Positions 1 through 8,389 of a stretch of DNA of 64,000 nt are shown here, piece after piece. The stretch is from NCBI RefSeq assembly GCF_000737785.1, contig NZ_JPRO01000015.1, positions 56,492 through 120,491 of the forward strand, given 5' to 3'. This DNA comes from Chryseobacterium luteum. GTDB taxonomy: Bacteria; Bacteroidota; Bacteroidia; Flavobacteriales; Weeksellaceae. A program made the translations under genes and the position numbers. The notes below the pieces were generated by a model that saw only the letters and a list, made by a program, of their open reading frames with translations, had not been told where the DNA came from and made no database searches. Position 1 is the stretch's first letter, and each line of letters starts with the position of its first letter.

Positions 1-1
1 G

Positions 2-415
2 GTTGAGAGCTGGGGAACGGATCTTCAGTCCGAACATGAAAGATTCCTGGTTGAAAAACATTTTGAGAGCCCGGTAGTATTGTTTGACTATCCAAAAGAG
101 ATCAAAGCCTTCTACATGAAACTGAATGATGACAATAAGACCGTTGCAGCAATGGATGTTCTTTTCCCGGGTATCGGGGAGATCATCGGAGGATCGGAGA
201 GAGAAGCAAGATTAGACGTATTAAAACAGAAAATGGCAGATATGCATGTAGATGAACACGAACTTTGGTGGTATCTTGATACCCGTAAATTCGGTTCTGT
301 GCCGCATGCAGGTTTCGGTTTAGGATTGGAAAGACTGGTTCTTTTCGTAACAGGAATGACCAACATCAGAGATGTGATTCCTTTCCCGAGAACACCGAAA
401 AGCGCTGAATTCTAG
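2..415 (+). CDS. asnS: Asparaginyl-tRNA synthetase, C-terminal part
   Basis: This is the 3' end of a class II aminoacyl-tRNA synthetase that charges tRNA-Asn with asparagine in the cytoplasm. The open frame enters from the left edge, so the start lies outside the window. About 137 residues are visible. They include the motif 3 region ([15 protein letters not shown], with the ATP-binding Arg of GLERL) and the family-typical ending [11 protein letters not shown]. The close AspS/AsnS distinction rests on this ending; AsnS fits better. A strong hairpin terminator follows directly, so this is the last gene of its transcript. Confidence 0.93.
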   Translation, partial: VESWGTDLQSEHERFLVEKHFESPVVLFDYPKEIKAFYMKLNDDNKTVAAMDVLFPGIGEIIGGSEREARLDVLKQKMADMHVDEHELWWYLDTRKFGSVPHAGFGLGLERLVLFVTGMTNIRDVIPFPRTPKSAEF

Positions 416-422
416 ACCAATA

Positions 423-460
423 AAAAAGCCTTAATGTAAAAATTAAGGCTTTTTTTATTT
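423..460 (+). terminator. Rho-independent terminator after asnS
   Basis: A 10-bp perfect stem (AAGCCTTAAT / ATTAAGGCTT) with a 6-base loop is followed by a T-rich tract. It lies 8 bases after the asnS stop. Confidence 0.9.
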
Positions 461-503
461 TCTTATAGTTTATTATGTTAATAAGTTAATGCAAAAATCA
501 TGC

Positions 504-511
504 TAAATTTG
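504..511 (+). promoter_or_regulatory. Likely rpoN promoter (-7 element TAAATTTG)
   Basis: TAAATTTG matches the Bacteroidetes -7 consensus TAnnTTTG exactly and lies about 60 bases before the rpoN start. No good -33 TTTG is visible at the usual spacing, so the call is moderate. Confidence 0.5.
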
Positions 512-573
512 TTTTTTGTCGAATTAATTTATTAAATTCGTAGAATATGTTATGTTAAAACACAAAGACTAAT

Positions 574-2037
574 ATGCTTAAACAACACTTACAACTCAAA
601 TTAGGACAGAAGCTGGCACCTCAGCAGATTCAGTTGATGAAGCTTATTCAGCTTCATACCCTGGAATTCGAAGAGGAGCTGGAAAGAGAGCTAGAAGAGA
701 ATCCTGCTTTGGAAATTGTAAAGGAAGATCCTAAAGAAGATGATTTTTCTTCACTTGAAGATGCTTATCAGGACGAAGGAACAGAAAGTATTCAAACAGA
801 TTTTGATGTCAACGAATATATTTACGATGACGAACCTAGCTATAAAACTGCTTCCAGTAACTATTCTCCGGACGATGAAGAGTTCGATAATGAAAGTCTT
901 TTAACAGAAGGCCAGTCGTTATACGATTACCTGCTGGAACAGATCCATTTGGTGAATATCAGCGACGAAGATGAAAAGATCGCCGAATATGTGATCGGAA
1001 ATCTTGATACAGACGGGTATCTGAGAAGAGAGATCAAAGCTATTGTCGATGATCTTGCTTTCTCGCAGGGAATTTACACCACCAAAGAAAAAGTGGAAGA
1101 TATCCTTGAAAATTATATCCAGAAGCTTGACCCGCCAGGTGTGGGAGCAAGAGGTCTTCAGGAATGCCTTCTTCTTCAGATCGAGAAAAAAGTGAGCTCT
1201 GATAAAGCGGTTTCTCTGGCGGCCAATATTTTAAGATATCAGTTTGATGCCCTTACCAATAAGCATTACAACAAGATTATCCAGAAGTATGATATAGAAG
1301 AGGACGATCTGAAGGACGCTTTGGAAGAAATTTCCAAACTTTCACCAAAAGTAGGAGGAAACTTTGATACCCAGACGATTACCATCAACCAGGAAATTAT
1401 CCCGGATTTTGTGATCCAGGTGAAAGACGGATTGGTCATTCCGATGCTTAACAGTAAAAATGCACCGACTCTGAGAGTTTCCGAAGAATATAAGGATATT
1501 TTAACCACGTATTCCCACGATAAAAACTCTTCTGAGCATAAACAGGCGGCACTATTCATCAAACAGAAGCTTGATGCTGCAAAATGGTATATAGATGCTA
1601 TTAACCAGCGCCAGAACACCCTGTTGCAGACCATTACGGCTATCGTTAAATTTCAGAAGGATTATTTTATCACAGGTGACGAAAAATCCCTGAGACCAAT
1701 GATTCTGAAAGACATTGCAGATATCACAGGATTTGATATTTCTACCATTTCAAGAGTAGTAAAAAGCAAATATGCCGATACATCAAACGGCATTATTTAT
1801 CTGAAAGATCTTTTCTCAGACAGTCTGACCAATGATGACGGTGAAGAGGTTTCTACCAAAGAGATCAAGACACATCTTCAGGAAGTTATCGGGAGAGAGA
1901 ACAAGAGAAAACCTCTTACAGATGATGCCCTGGTAGTAATGCTGAAAGAGCAGGGTTATAATATTGCCAGAAGAACGATCGCAAAATACCGTGAACAGCT
2001 CAATATTCCGGTAGCCAGATTAAGAAAAGAACTTTAA
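574..2037 (+). CDS. rpoN: RNA polymerase sigma-54 factor RpoN
   Basis: Encodes the alternative sigma factor that directs RNA polymerase to -24/-12 promoters and needs an AAA+ activator. At 487 residues it is the usual length. The N-terminal region I is Gln/Leu-rich (residues 1-45, including APQQIQLMKLIQLHTLEFEE) and contacts the activator. An acidic linker follows (about 50-110), then the core-binding domain, and the C-terminal RpoN box ARRTIAKYRE near residue 470 that reads the -24 element. The gene stands alone between two terminators. Confidence 0.96.
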   Translation: MLKQHLQLKLGQKLAPQQIQLMKLIQLHTLEFEEELERELEENPALEIVKEDPKEDDFSSLEDAYQDEGTESIQTDFDVNEYIYDDEPSYKTASSNYSPDDEEFDNESLLTEGQSLYDYLLEQIHLVNISDEDEKIAEYVIGNLDTDGYLRREIKAIVDDLAFSQGIYTTKEKVEDILENYIQKLDPPGVGARGLQECLLLQIEKKVSSDKAVSLAANILRYQFDALTNKHYNKIIQKYDIEEDDLKDALEEISKLSPKVGGNFDTQTITINQEIIPDFVIQVKDGLVIPMLNSKNAPTLRVSEEYKDILTTYSHDKNSSEHKQAALFIKQKLDAAKWYIDAINQRQNTLLQTITAIVKFQKDYFITGDEKSLRPMILKDIADITGFDISTISRVVKSKYADTSNGIIYLKDLFSDSLTNDDGEEVSTKEIKTHLQEVIGRENKRKPLTDDALVVMLKEQGYNIARRTIAKYREQLNIPVARLRKEL

Positions 2038-2057
2038 TAAGTTATCTATACATAAGT

Positions 2058-2085
2058 AAGCCCGGAAATTCCGGGCTTTTTTATT
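2058..2085 (+). terminator. Rho-independent terminator after rpoN
   Basis: Stem AAGCCCGG / CCGGGCTT with a short A/T loop, then a T-rich run, 20 bases after the rpoN stop. Confidence 0.9.
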
Positions 2086-2226
2086 TGAAAGTAAAGATTT
2101 GTATTTGCCTGGTATCCTAAATAAATTATGGGTTTAAAATAAAATATGGCTGATCTGCTCAGTCTGCGGGATATGTTAAGTGCAAAGATTTACTGCAATA
2201 TTACGAAAGTAGTTTTTTTTCTAAGT

Positions 2227-3849
2227 TCACTGCTTCAGTGTATCCAGTTGCAGTTCTTTTATAGAGATCTCCCGCATTTCCACCTTCCTTATTTTTCCTG
2301 AGATTGTCATAGGAAATTCATCTACAAACTTCCAGTATTTCGGAACTTTATAATGGGCAATTCTTCCCTGGCAGTATTCTAAAAGTTCGGCTTCCGATAC
2401 TTCAAAGCCCTCTCTGACTTTTATCCAGGCCATTACTTCTTCCCCGAATTTTTCACTCGGAACCCCGATGATCTGTACATCAAGGATATTGGGATAGGTG
2501 TACAGGAAATCTTCAACCTCTTTAGGTGAAATGTTTTCGCCACCGCGAATGATGAGGTCCTTTATTCTTCCGGAAATAGTAATATAGCCTTCATCATCCA
2601 TGACAGCCAGGTCACCGGTGTGCATCCACCGGGCATCGTCCAGTACTTTTTTCGTGTTTTCCGGATCGTTCCAGTATTTCAGCATCACGGAATAGCCTCT
2701 GGTACATAATTCGCCATGTTCACCACGCTTTACGGTTTTTCCGCTTTCGTCAATGATCTTTATTTCAAGATGATCCTGAACGGTACCTACAGTACTGACC
2801 TGCTTTTCCAATGGTGTTCCTATCAGGGTCTGCGTAGAAACAGGGGAAGTTTCCGTCATTCCGTAGCAGATGCTCATTTCCTTAATATTCATCAGGTTTT
2901 CTACCTTTTTCATGATCTCAGGCGGACAGACGGACCCTGCCATAACACCCGTCCTTAGGTTTGAAAAATCATAAGTGTCAAAATCCTTCACTGCCAGTTC
3001 AGCGATAAACATCGTTGGAACTCCATATAAAGACGTACATTTTTCTTCAGAAACTGTTTTTAAAGTAATACCGGGATCAAAGCTGTCATTAGGGATCACC
3101 ATACAGGCACCGTGAGCGGTACAGCATATATTCCCGATCACCATTCCAAAGCAATGATAGAAAGGCACAGGAATACAGACACGGTCTTTTTCTGAGTATT
3201 TTAAGCGTATGCCGATAAAATATCCGTTATTTAAAATATTATGATGGGAAAGGGTAACGCCTTTTGGAAAACCTGTCGTTCCCGATGTATACTGAATATT
3301 TACAGGATCATCAAACTGTACATGCTCTTCAAAACTGTGAAGTGTATCATCTGAAATATCCTGCCCTTTGTTTAAAAAATCTTCCCAGTTGTCATCAAAG
3401 AAAATTTCATGTTCAAGACTGGGACAGACTTCCCTGGCATATTCTACCATTTCCCTGTAATTGCTCGTCTTAAAGCTTAAAGAAGAAAACATAAACCGGA
3501 TCCCCGACTGGTTGATCACATAAGTAAGTTCGTGTGTTCTGTAAGCAGGATTGATATTGACAAGTATAGTCCCTATCCGGGCGGTAGCATACTGAAGCAG
3601 GACCCATTCATAACGGTTAGAAGACCAGATTCCGATTCTGTCTCCTGTCTTGGCTCCTGAAAAAATTAAAGCTTTAGCCACAGCAGTGGTCTGGTTATAA
3701 AATTCCTGATAGGTAGCTCTGTAACCCTGATGAACACAGACTAATGCTTCTTGGTTGGGATATTTTTCAACGGTCTTTTTAAGATTTCCACCGATAGTTT
3801 GTCCGAGTAATGGAATGGCAGAAGCTCCATAGACGTAAGATAATGGCAT
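2227..3849 (-). CDS. Fatty-acyl-CoA synthetase (AMP-binding family)
   Basis: A 540-residue member of the ANL adenylating superfamily. It would activate a carboxylic acid with ATP to an acyl-AMP and then to acyl-CoA. The P-loop-like motif YTSGTTGFPKG is at residues 187-197, YGMTETSP at 329-336, the hinge region GRIKDLIIRGGENISP near 430-445, and the C-terminal catalytic lysine motif ISGKIRK near 520. Length and motif spelling fit the medium/long-chain AcsF/YngI-type group rather than acetyl-CoA synthetase. The exact substrate cannot be read from the sequence. It is transcribed toward rpoN, and no clear terminator is seen in the 120 bases between them. Confidence 0.88.
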   Translation of the reverse strand: MPLSYVYGASAIPLLGQTIGGNLKKTVEKYPNQEALVCVHQGYRATYQEFYNQTTAVAKALIFSGAKTGDRIGIWSSNRYEWVLLQYATARIGTILVNINPAYRTHELTYVINQSGIRFMFSSLSFKTSNYREMVEYAREVCPSLEHEIFFDDNWEDFLNKGQDISDDTLHSFEEHVQFDDPVNIQYTSGTTGFPKGVTLSHHNILNNGYFIGIRLKYSEKDRVCIPVPFYHCFGMVIGNICCTAHGACMVIPNDSFDPGITLKTVSEEKCTSLYGVPTMFIAELAVKDFDTYDFSNLRTGVMAGSVCPPEIMKKVENLMNIKEMSICYGMTETSPVSTQTLIGTPLEKQVSTVGTVQDHLEIKIIDESGKTVKRGEHGELCTRGYSVMLKYWNDPENTKKVLDDARWMHTGDLAVMDDEGYITISGRIKDLIIRGGENISPKEVEDFLYTYPNILDVQIIGVPSEKFGEEVMAWIKVREGFEVSEAELLEYCQGRIAHYKVPKYWKFVDEFPMTISGKIRKVEMREISIKELQLDTLKQ

Positions 3850-3907
3850 AGTTTAAGATTTGGTAGAATAAAATTAATGAAAAATCTTGAATTGATGCCT
3901 GTTTATG

Positions 3908-4582
3908 CTAATTTTCCTGAGAATCTATGTCTTTAAGCTGTTTAAGATTTCTGTCCAGTTTTTTGATGATAATTCCATAGACAAGCCGGTAGTAAAGCCA
4001 GATCAGCAGTATACACAACACCGTGCTTACAATGATCCCGATAATCACAATAATCAGGTTGGAATTGTCCGGACGTACATTCTGGGAATTTAATACGTAA
4101 AAGATAAAGGCTGTAAACACAAATGTAAAAACAACCAGTATAGCAATACTGATAAGGATAAAAGCGTTGACCGTTTTTTTGAACTTAATGATCCTTATAA
4201 TGAGGCCTTTGAGATTTTCCTCGATCCTTATTTTGCGGTAATTCTGATAAAATTTCAGAACAAAATAAGCTGTAATTAACAGGCTTAAAATTTTTATGGC
4301 TAAATAAGCATGATCAAAATTAGTCTCTATTTCGGGGGCTTTCTGGGCTCCAAGCTTTTCTAATATTTTACGGAAGCTGTCCGATTCCTCATCCTGAAAG
4401 AAATAGAATACACCCAGCACGGAAAAGAATAGAAATTCTGCCACGCTGATCCAGAAAATATACTTCACATAATTGCGCGATTTTTTGTTCAGCATCTGAA
4501 GAATTTCATTACTGTCGTATTTCGGCTGAACAGGCTGCTCCTGCCATGTTTTCTTAAAGCTGTCTAAATCAAAATCAGGCAT
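3908..4582 (-). CDS. Membrane protein paired with ECF sigma factor, possible anti-sigma
   Basis: A 224-residue protein with a short soluble N-terminus (FKKTWQEQP about residues 9-17) and several hydrophobic segments: about 40-62, 90-105, 135-160 and 170-205. Its start overlaps the end of the upstream ECF sigma gene by 8 bases, which suggests translational coupling. In Flavobacteriia a membrane protein in this position often restrains the sigma factor. I see no recognisable zinc anti-sigma motif, so that role is inferred from the pairing alone. Confidence 0.75.
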   Translation of the reverse strand: MPDFDLDSFKKTWQEQPVQPKYDSNEILQMLNKKSRNYVKYIFWISVAEFLFFSVLGVFYFFQDEESDSFRKILEKLGAQKAPEIETNFDHAYLAIKILSLLITAYFVLKFYQNYRKIRIEENLKGLIIRIIKFKKTVNAFILISIAILVVFTFVFTAFIFYVLNSQNVRPDNSNLIIVIIGIIVSTVLCILLIWLYYRLVYGIIIKKLDRNLKQLKDIDSQEN

Positions 4583-5066
4583 ATTTTTGCATCTGTTCTT
4601 TAAGGGTTTTCTTTAATCTGTTCATTTTTACACGTGCATTGACTTCGGTAATCCCGAGGTTTTCTGCAATGTCCTTATAAGGCAGGTCATCAAGATACAT
4701 CATTACAATTGCTCTTTCTACATTCGGGAGTGTTTTGATCACGGTATACAGAAGCGAGATCTGCTGCTGTTTTTCATCATCATCCTCCACAAAATCCCTA
4801 TGGTTGATATCCAGTTCGTTTGTAAGGAGGCTTTTGCTTTTTTTTCTGAAAAGAGTAATGGCTGTATTAAGGGCTACGCGGTACATCCACGTAGAAATTT
4901 TAGAGTTTCCTTTAAAAGAATCGTAGCTTCTCCAAAGCTGCAGGACAATTTCCTGAAACAGATCCTCTTCATCTTCAAGAGAATTGGTATACAGACGCGA
5001 AACTTTAATAATCAGGCCCTGATTATCTTTAATAAGTTGCGCAAATTCTTTTTCTCTGGAAGTCAT
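4575..5066 (-). CDS. ECF RNA polymerase sigma factor (sigma-70 family)
   Basis: A 163-residue extracytoplasmic-function sigma factor. Region 2 (EEDLFQEIVLQLWRSY through TWMYRVALNTAI, about residues 30-75) binds core polymerase and the -10 element. Region 4 (LPNVERAIVMMYLDDLPYKD then NARVKMNRLKKTLKE, about 105-160) is the -35-binding helix-turn-helix. I chose the ATG at 5066 because the protein then begins MTSREKEF, close to the conserved region 2. An ATG nine codons upstream would add a non-conserved tail. It overlaps the membrane gene that follows. Confidence 0.88.
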   Translation of the reverse strand: MTSREKEFAQLIKDNQGLIIKVSRLYTNSLEDEEDLFQEIVLQLWRSYDSFKGNSKISTWMYRVALNTAITLFRKKSKSLLTNELDINHRDFVEDDDEKQQQISLLYTVIKTLPNVERAIVMMYLDDLPYKDIAENLGITEVNARVKMNRLKKTLKEQMQKYA

Positions 5067-5183
5067 AGATTTATAATGGCACGAAGATAACAATAATGTG
5101 GTAATTTGTTGATATGATGACAGGATAATTTATTGATCTGAAAATGGAAATATAGTACTGATGGGAACTACATAATATCAATA

Positions 5184-5256
5184 GCAATGGGCTTTAGCCC
5201 ATTTTGAAAAAAACATTCATGCCATTGGCTTCAGCCAAAACCTAAATGCCCATTTT
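5184..5256. repeat. Intergenic palindromic repeat pair
   Basis: Two short palindromes lie about 20 bases apart: AATGGGCTTTAGCCCATT at 5186-5203 and TTGGCTTCAGCCAA at 5225-5238. Such GGCTTTAGCC/GGCTTCAGCC elements look like REP-type intergenic units. They could also act as a leftward or rightward transcription barrier. Only this pair is present in the window. Confidence 0.5.
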
Positions 5257-5323
5257 TGTCAATAGTCTGCTATTTCTCCTCACATTAACAAATCCTTTCA
5301 TCAGCACATCACCAAATAATATG

Positions 5324-5331
5324 TATCTTTG
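5324..5331 (+). promoter_or_regulatory. rnpB promoter (-7 element TATCTTTG)
   Basis: TATCTTTG is an exact match to TAnnTTTG. It sits 6 bases before the first paired base of the RNase P RNA, the spacing expected between a -7 box and the transcription start. Confidence 0.75.
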
Positions 5332-5332
5332 C

Positions 5333-5662
5333 AACCGCGAGAAAATCGGTTTGTTGATTCCTGTTTCGGCAGGGGTAGGAAAGTCCGGACACCATAGAGC
5401 AGCAAAGCGGATAACATCCGTCACCCGTGAGGGTAGGACAAGTGCAACAGAAAGCAGGTACAGTTCGGCTGTAGTGAAACCAGGTAAACTCTTTGCGGTG
5501 CAATGATAAGTATATCGGTTCTTTTCAGTAATGGAAATTAGGGGCGGCTCGTCCTGAAAGCCGAGGGGTAATCAGCTCAAGTTTTGCAGCAATGTAAGAC
5601 GCAGATAAATAACAGGCACTTCTTAGGAAGAACAAAATCCGGCTTACAGATTTTCTCGTGAT
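5333..5662 (+). ncRNA. rnpB: RNase P RNA (class A)
   Basis: This is the catalytic RNA of ribonuclease P, which trims the 5' leader from pre-tRNAs. The conserved 5' core GGAAAGTCCGGACACCATAG, the central GAGGGTAGGACAAGTGCAAC and ACAGAAAG blocks, and the 3' core AAATCCGGCTTACAG are all readable. The outer P1 helix is visible: CGAGAAAATC at 5338-5347 pairs with GATTTTCTCG at 5649-5658. These helix limits define the ends to within a few bases. Open reading frames crossing this region are artefacts. Confidence 0.95.
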
Positions 5663-5696
5663 TTTTTATGTACGCTATAAAACTGTTTATAAAAAT

Positions 5697-5726
5697 AAAA
5701 GCGGAGACCCGGTCTCCGCTTTTTTC
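5697..5726. terminator. Bidirectional terminator between rnpB and the module array
   Basis: GCGGAGACC / GGTCTCCGC is a 9-bp near-perfect stem flanked by A-run and T-run. It can end rnpB from the left and the leftward array transcript from the right. It abuts the stop codon of the last array gene. Confidence 0.88.
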
Positions 5727-6283
5727 TATGGATAAATACTGAAAAAAGTAATCTTTCCTGTAGATGTCGTAATGGTAAACCATTCAGCTTCTATACCGCT
5801 GTTCACGCCCACTTGATAGGCATTTGCAGTTACCCCTGCATTAATGGCAATGCTGGGATCTCCCACAAGATAGGAATCCACTGTATTTCCTGCACTGTCC
5901 TGCAGAAAAAAGTGAAAGGATGCCCACTCATTGATTGATGACATCGTAGAGACAATGTAAGGATCGTTATAAACAAAAGAGGCGTTATTGGCTGTGTTGG
6001 CAGGATCGGTCACATTCCACTGATTCATATTCATAGGAAAGGAAGCCAGACCTGTAGTTCCGAATGATGCGTAGGACGAAGAGATTCCTGCCGGCATCGT
6101 ATACGATCCAAAAGAACCGTTGGGTGATGCATACATGTAACGGATCGGTCCTGGATTCGGACTGCAGGTCATCAGTCTTCCAACGGCATCATAGACATTG
6201 TAGTTGTTGAATACAAAAGACGAAGTCTGTGCAGAGGAAAATATTCCTGTGAGACCCAATAATAAAGCTGCTGTTTTTTTCAT
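5726..6283 (-). CDS. Secreted B-type module protein (module 4)
   Basis: A 185-residue exported protein of unknown function and the last gene of the array. A Sec signal peptide covers about residues 1-18 (cut after SSA). The B-type pattern follows: VFNNYNVYDAVGRLM near 23-38, YMYASPN, YTMPAG, a DPANTANN stretch, EWASFHFFLQDS, VGDP, and the ending EAEWFTITTSTGKITFFSIYP. Its start overlaps the stop of the upstream A gene by 4 bases (ATGA), suggesting coupled translation. It lacks the two conserved cysteines seen in most A-type proteins. No enzyme motif is visible. A small beta-rich periplasmic or surface domain is likely but inferred. Confidence 0.8.
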   Translation of the reverse strand: MKKTAALLLGLTGIFSSAQTSSFVFNNYNVYDAVGRLMTCSPNPGPIRYMYASPNGSFGSYTMPAGISSSYASFGTTGLASFPMNMNQWNVTDPANTANNASFVYNDPYIVSTMSSINEWASFHFFLQDSAGNTVDSYLVGDPSIAINAGVTANAYQVGVNSGIEAEWFTITTSTGKITFFSIYP

Positions 6284-6837
6284 GGATATATTTGGAAATA
6301 AGTAATTGTTTCAGTACCTGTGATGGTAAACCATTCTGCAGAACCGTTAGGAGTGGAAAAATAATCAACACTGACGATGCATGAATTCGGGGTTGCATCC
6401 CCAATGTTTGTATTGAATCCTATTACTGGATTCCCCGTTCCTGGATAATGCATCTGGAATTTTGAAGTCACCCATCTGGTATTGTTGGAAATGACACCTG
6501 CGGGACCAGGCATAAGACTTGGGTGGTTCCACGGTCTTATGGTCGAAGATGGCGGTCCAAGTGTCACAATCCAATTAGTAACAGGGTATAAAGAAGTACT
6601 GAACTGATCTCTGTAATTATCTATTCTCCAGGCCAGGCCGTTCCCCATGTGTGAATTGGCAGGAACCTTCATTGTTGCCGGGCTGTTGTTCATGACAGCA
6701 GGAACACAGCCGCTGAAATTCATGGCCATAAGATTTCCATAATAATCATACGGAGAATAATTGTTGAGCATAAAGATTCCCTGCGAATAAGCCAGCGATG
6801 TTACTGCGGTTCCCATTACTGCTAAAATCTTTTTCAT
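6280..6837 (-). CDS. Secreted A-type module protein (module 4)
   Basis: A 185-residue exported protein of unknown function. The signal peptide ends after AYSQ near residue 19. The A-type core follows: MLNNYSPYDYYGNLMA, a cysteine in GCVPAV, VPANSHMGNGLAW, SLYPVTNWIVTLGPP, RPWNHPSLMPG, GVISNNTRWVTSKFQMHYPGT, a second cysteine in NSC, and SAEWFTITG near the C-terminus. The paired cysteines could form a disulfide in the periplasm. It starts 2 bases after the lipoprotein stop and overlaps the B gene by 4 bases, so L, A and B look like one translated unit. Confidence 0.8.
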   Translation of the reverse strand: MKKILAVMGTAVTSLAYSQGIFMLNNYSPYDYYGNLMAMNFSGCVPAVMNNSPATMKVPANSHMGNGLAWRIDNYRDQFSTSLYPVTNWIVTLGPPSSTIRPWNHPSLMPGPAGVISNNTRWVTSKFQMHYPGTGNPVIGFNTNIGDATPNSCIVSVDYFSTPNGSAEWFTITGTETITYFQIYP

Positions 6838-6839
6838 GG

Positions 6840-7217
6840 TTATTTATCAGATTTAATATTTTTACGGATTTCGTCACTTTTCTGCATATAGATCTGCGTA
6901 GCCCAGACGATGATCTGGCTCATGTCTCCCCCTGTTTTTCTCGTCATTTCAGCTTCTGTAACGCCTGTGGAAAGGATCAATTCCTTAGAAGCAGGTACCA
7001 GAAGAGCTTTTCTTCTGTCGCTCAGCTCGGAGGTGTTTCTGTTCTTTTCCTCTTCAGTAGGTCTGTTTTGGGAATCTCCCAGACTTTTAAAAGCTTTATC
7101 AAAATTTTCCATCTGTGGAGTTTTCATGCTTTCTACAGTATTTACTGTGCTCCTTTCATTATTACATGATACTAAGGTTAAAGTGGCAAAAGCGGCTGAT
7201 ATAAAAAGTTTTTTCAT
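6840..7217 (-). CDS. Module lipoprotein L (module 4)
   Basis: A 125-residue predicted lipoprotein with signal peptide and lipobox LVSC (Cys18). The mature part is highly charged and probably helical: ESMKTPQMENFDKAFKSLG, NRPTEEEKNRNTSELSDRRK, LLVPASKELILSTGV, then KTGGDMSQIIVWATQIYMQ. It is nearly identical to three other copies in this array, whereas the A and B genes beside them have diverged. It opens module 4, only 32 bases after the previous module's last gene. It is probably lipid-anchored in the inner or outer membrane. The function is unknown. Confidence 0.82.
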   Translation of the reverse strand: MKKLFISAAFATLTLVSCNNERSTVNTVESMKTPQMENFDKAFKSLGDSQNRPTEEEKNRNTSELSDRRKALLVPASKELILSTGVTEAEMTRKTGGDMSQIIVWATQIYMQKSDEIRKNIKSDK

Positions 7218-7249
7218 AATAAATTAGAATTTAGGTTAGTTTTTTTTGA

Positions 7250-7807
7250 TTAATAAATTTGTAAATAAGAATAAGTAATGTTCGCTGTTGTAATGTTGAA
7301 CCATTCTGCATCTCCGTATGGAGTAGAAATGTACCCTGGGGCACCTGTACAAGGATCAGGAGATTCCCCGATCTGTCCGCTGAAACCAGGTTCCGGAGTG
7401 GAAGTTCCCGCATAATACATCTGAAACTGTGAAGAAGCCCATTTTACATTATAGGAAATAACACCGCCCGGTGCTATGCTGGGATGATTCCAGGATCTTA
7501 CCGAAGAGTTAGTGGCACTGGTCTGCAACGTCCAGTTAGTGGTAGGATACAGAGAGCTTGCAAACTGGTCTTTGAAATTTTTGTAAGCCAGCTCTTTGCC
7601 GTTACCCTGATGTGAATCTGCCGGAACAATGATGGCTGTTGGAGTACTCGATGTTACATAAGGATAGCAGCTCCCTGCGAAATTATGAGCCCCAATTTTC
7701 CCCTGAAAGTCAAAGTTGGTAGAATAGTTATTGACGATCATGATGCTGTGCTGCGCGTAAGCGGATGACAGTAATGATAGTGTGAGAATAGTGAATATTT
7801 TTTTCAT
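7250..7807 (-). CDS. Secreted A-type module protein (module 3, third A)
   Basis: A 185-residue exported protein. The signal peptide ends at AYAQ (about 19). The A-type core is complete: NNYSTNFDFQGKIGAHNFAG, CYPYV, VPADSHQGNGKELAYKNFKD, SLYPTTNWTLQT, RSWNHPSIAPGGVISYN, KWASSQFQMYYAGT, then C in DPCTG and AEWFNITTANITYSYLQIY. This is one of three A genes in a row in module 3, which has no B gene. The function is unknown. The conserved cysteine pair and aromatic C-terminus are shared with the other A proteins. Confidence 0.8.
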   Translation of the reverse strand: MKKIFTILTLSLLSSAYAQHSIMIVNNYSTNFDFQGKIGAHNFAGSCYPYVTSSTPTAIIVPADSHQGNGKELAYKNFKDQFASSLYPTTNWTLQTSATNSSVRSWNHPSIAPGGVISYNVKWASSQFQMYYAGTSTPEPGFSGQIGESPDPCTGAPGYISTPYGDAEWFNITTANITYSYLQIY

Positions 7808-7837
7808 GCTTTTCAGTATTAAAAATGCTTTTAAAAA

Positions 7838-8377
7838 TTAATAAAGCTGTAGATAAGTAATGCCTGAAATGATGAAAATTTCCGCACTGTTGTCTCCCGA
7901 CGGAGTAGTGTAATAACTATAGGCGGTAGGGTTGCAAGGATTTGCCAGATTTAGATTGGCCCGAAAGTCTGGTGAGGATATAGTCGTTCCGGCCTCCGTC
8001 ATATCAAATTTAGTGGCAAACCATCGGGTTGTGGTTGAAATGGTACCGCTGGGTGAAAGATTGGGATTATTCCAGGCCATGATGGAAGAATTAATTGGGC
8101 TTAATGTGACAGCCCAGTTGGCGGTAGGATATAAAGAAGACAGGTACTGGCCGTTGTAATCTTTATAGATCAGCTCTTTGCCGTTACCCATATGAGAATC
8201 GGCAGGGACTACAATCTCGCCGTCATTTCCTATATAGGGATAGCACCCGGCTGTAGAAGCGGAAGCCATAATAAATCCATGAAAATCAAATTTTGAATAA
8301 TTATTAATGATTATCGTGCCCTGTGAGTAGACAAAAGAAGCGGCGGCTGTTCCTATGATAGCTAAAATCTTTTTCAT
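7838..8377 (-). CDS. Secreted A-type module protein (module 3, second A)
   Basis: A 179-residue exported protein. The signal peptide ends at VYSQ (about 19). A-type blocks: INNYSKFDFHGFIMA, GCYPYIG, VPADSHMGNGKELIYKDYNG, SLYPTANWAVTLSP, MAWNNPNLSPSGTIS, RWFATKFDMTEAGT, NPCNPTAY, then SAEIFIISG and LQLY. Its AEIF variant of the usual EWF block is shared with the neighbouring first A gene of the same module, so these two are probably the more recent duplicates. The function is unknown. Confidence 0.8.
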   Translation of the reverse strand: MKKILAIIGTAAASFVYSQGTIIINNYSKFDFHGFIMASASTAGCYPYIGNDGEIVVPADSHMGNGKELIYKDYNGQYLSSLYPTANWAVTLSPINSSIMAWNNPNLSPSGTISTTTRWFATKFDMTEAGTTISSPDFRANLNLANPCNPTAYSYYTTPSGDNSAEIFIISGITYLQLY

Positions 8378-8389
8378 AATTCAATCAGA

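Noticed and set aside
5246..5506. Open frames on both strands across 5240-5510
   Set aside because: They overlap the RNase P RNA and its promoter; conserved RNA blocks explain the sequence, and neither frame has a ribosome site or family match.
6910..7227. Plus-strand frames opposite the L lipoprotein genes (also at 9030, 10535 and 12131)
   Set aside because: They are antisense shadows that recur only because the L genes are near-identical; the minus-strand frames have signal peptides and lipoboxes.
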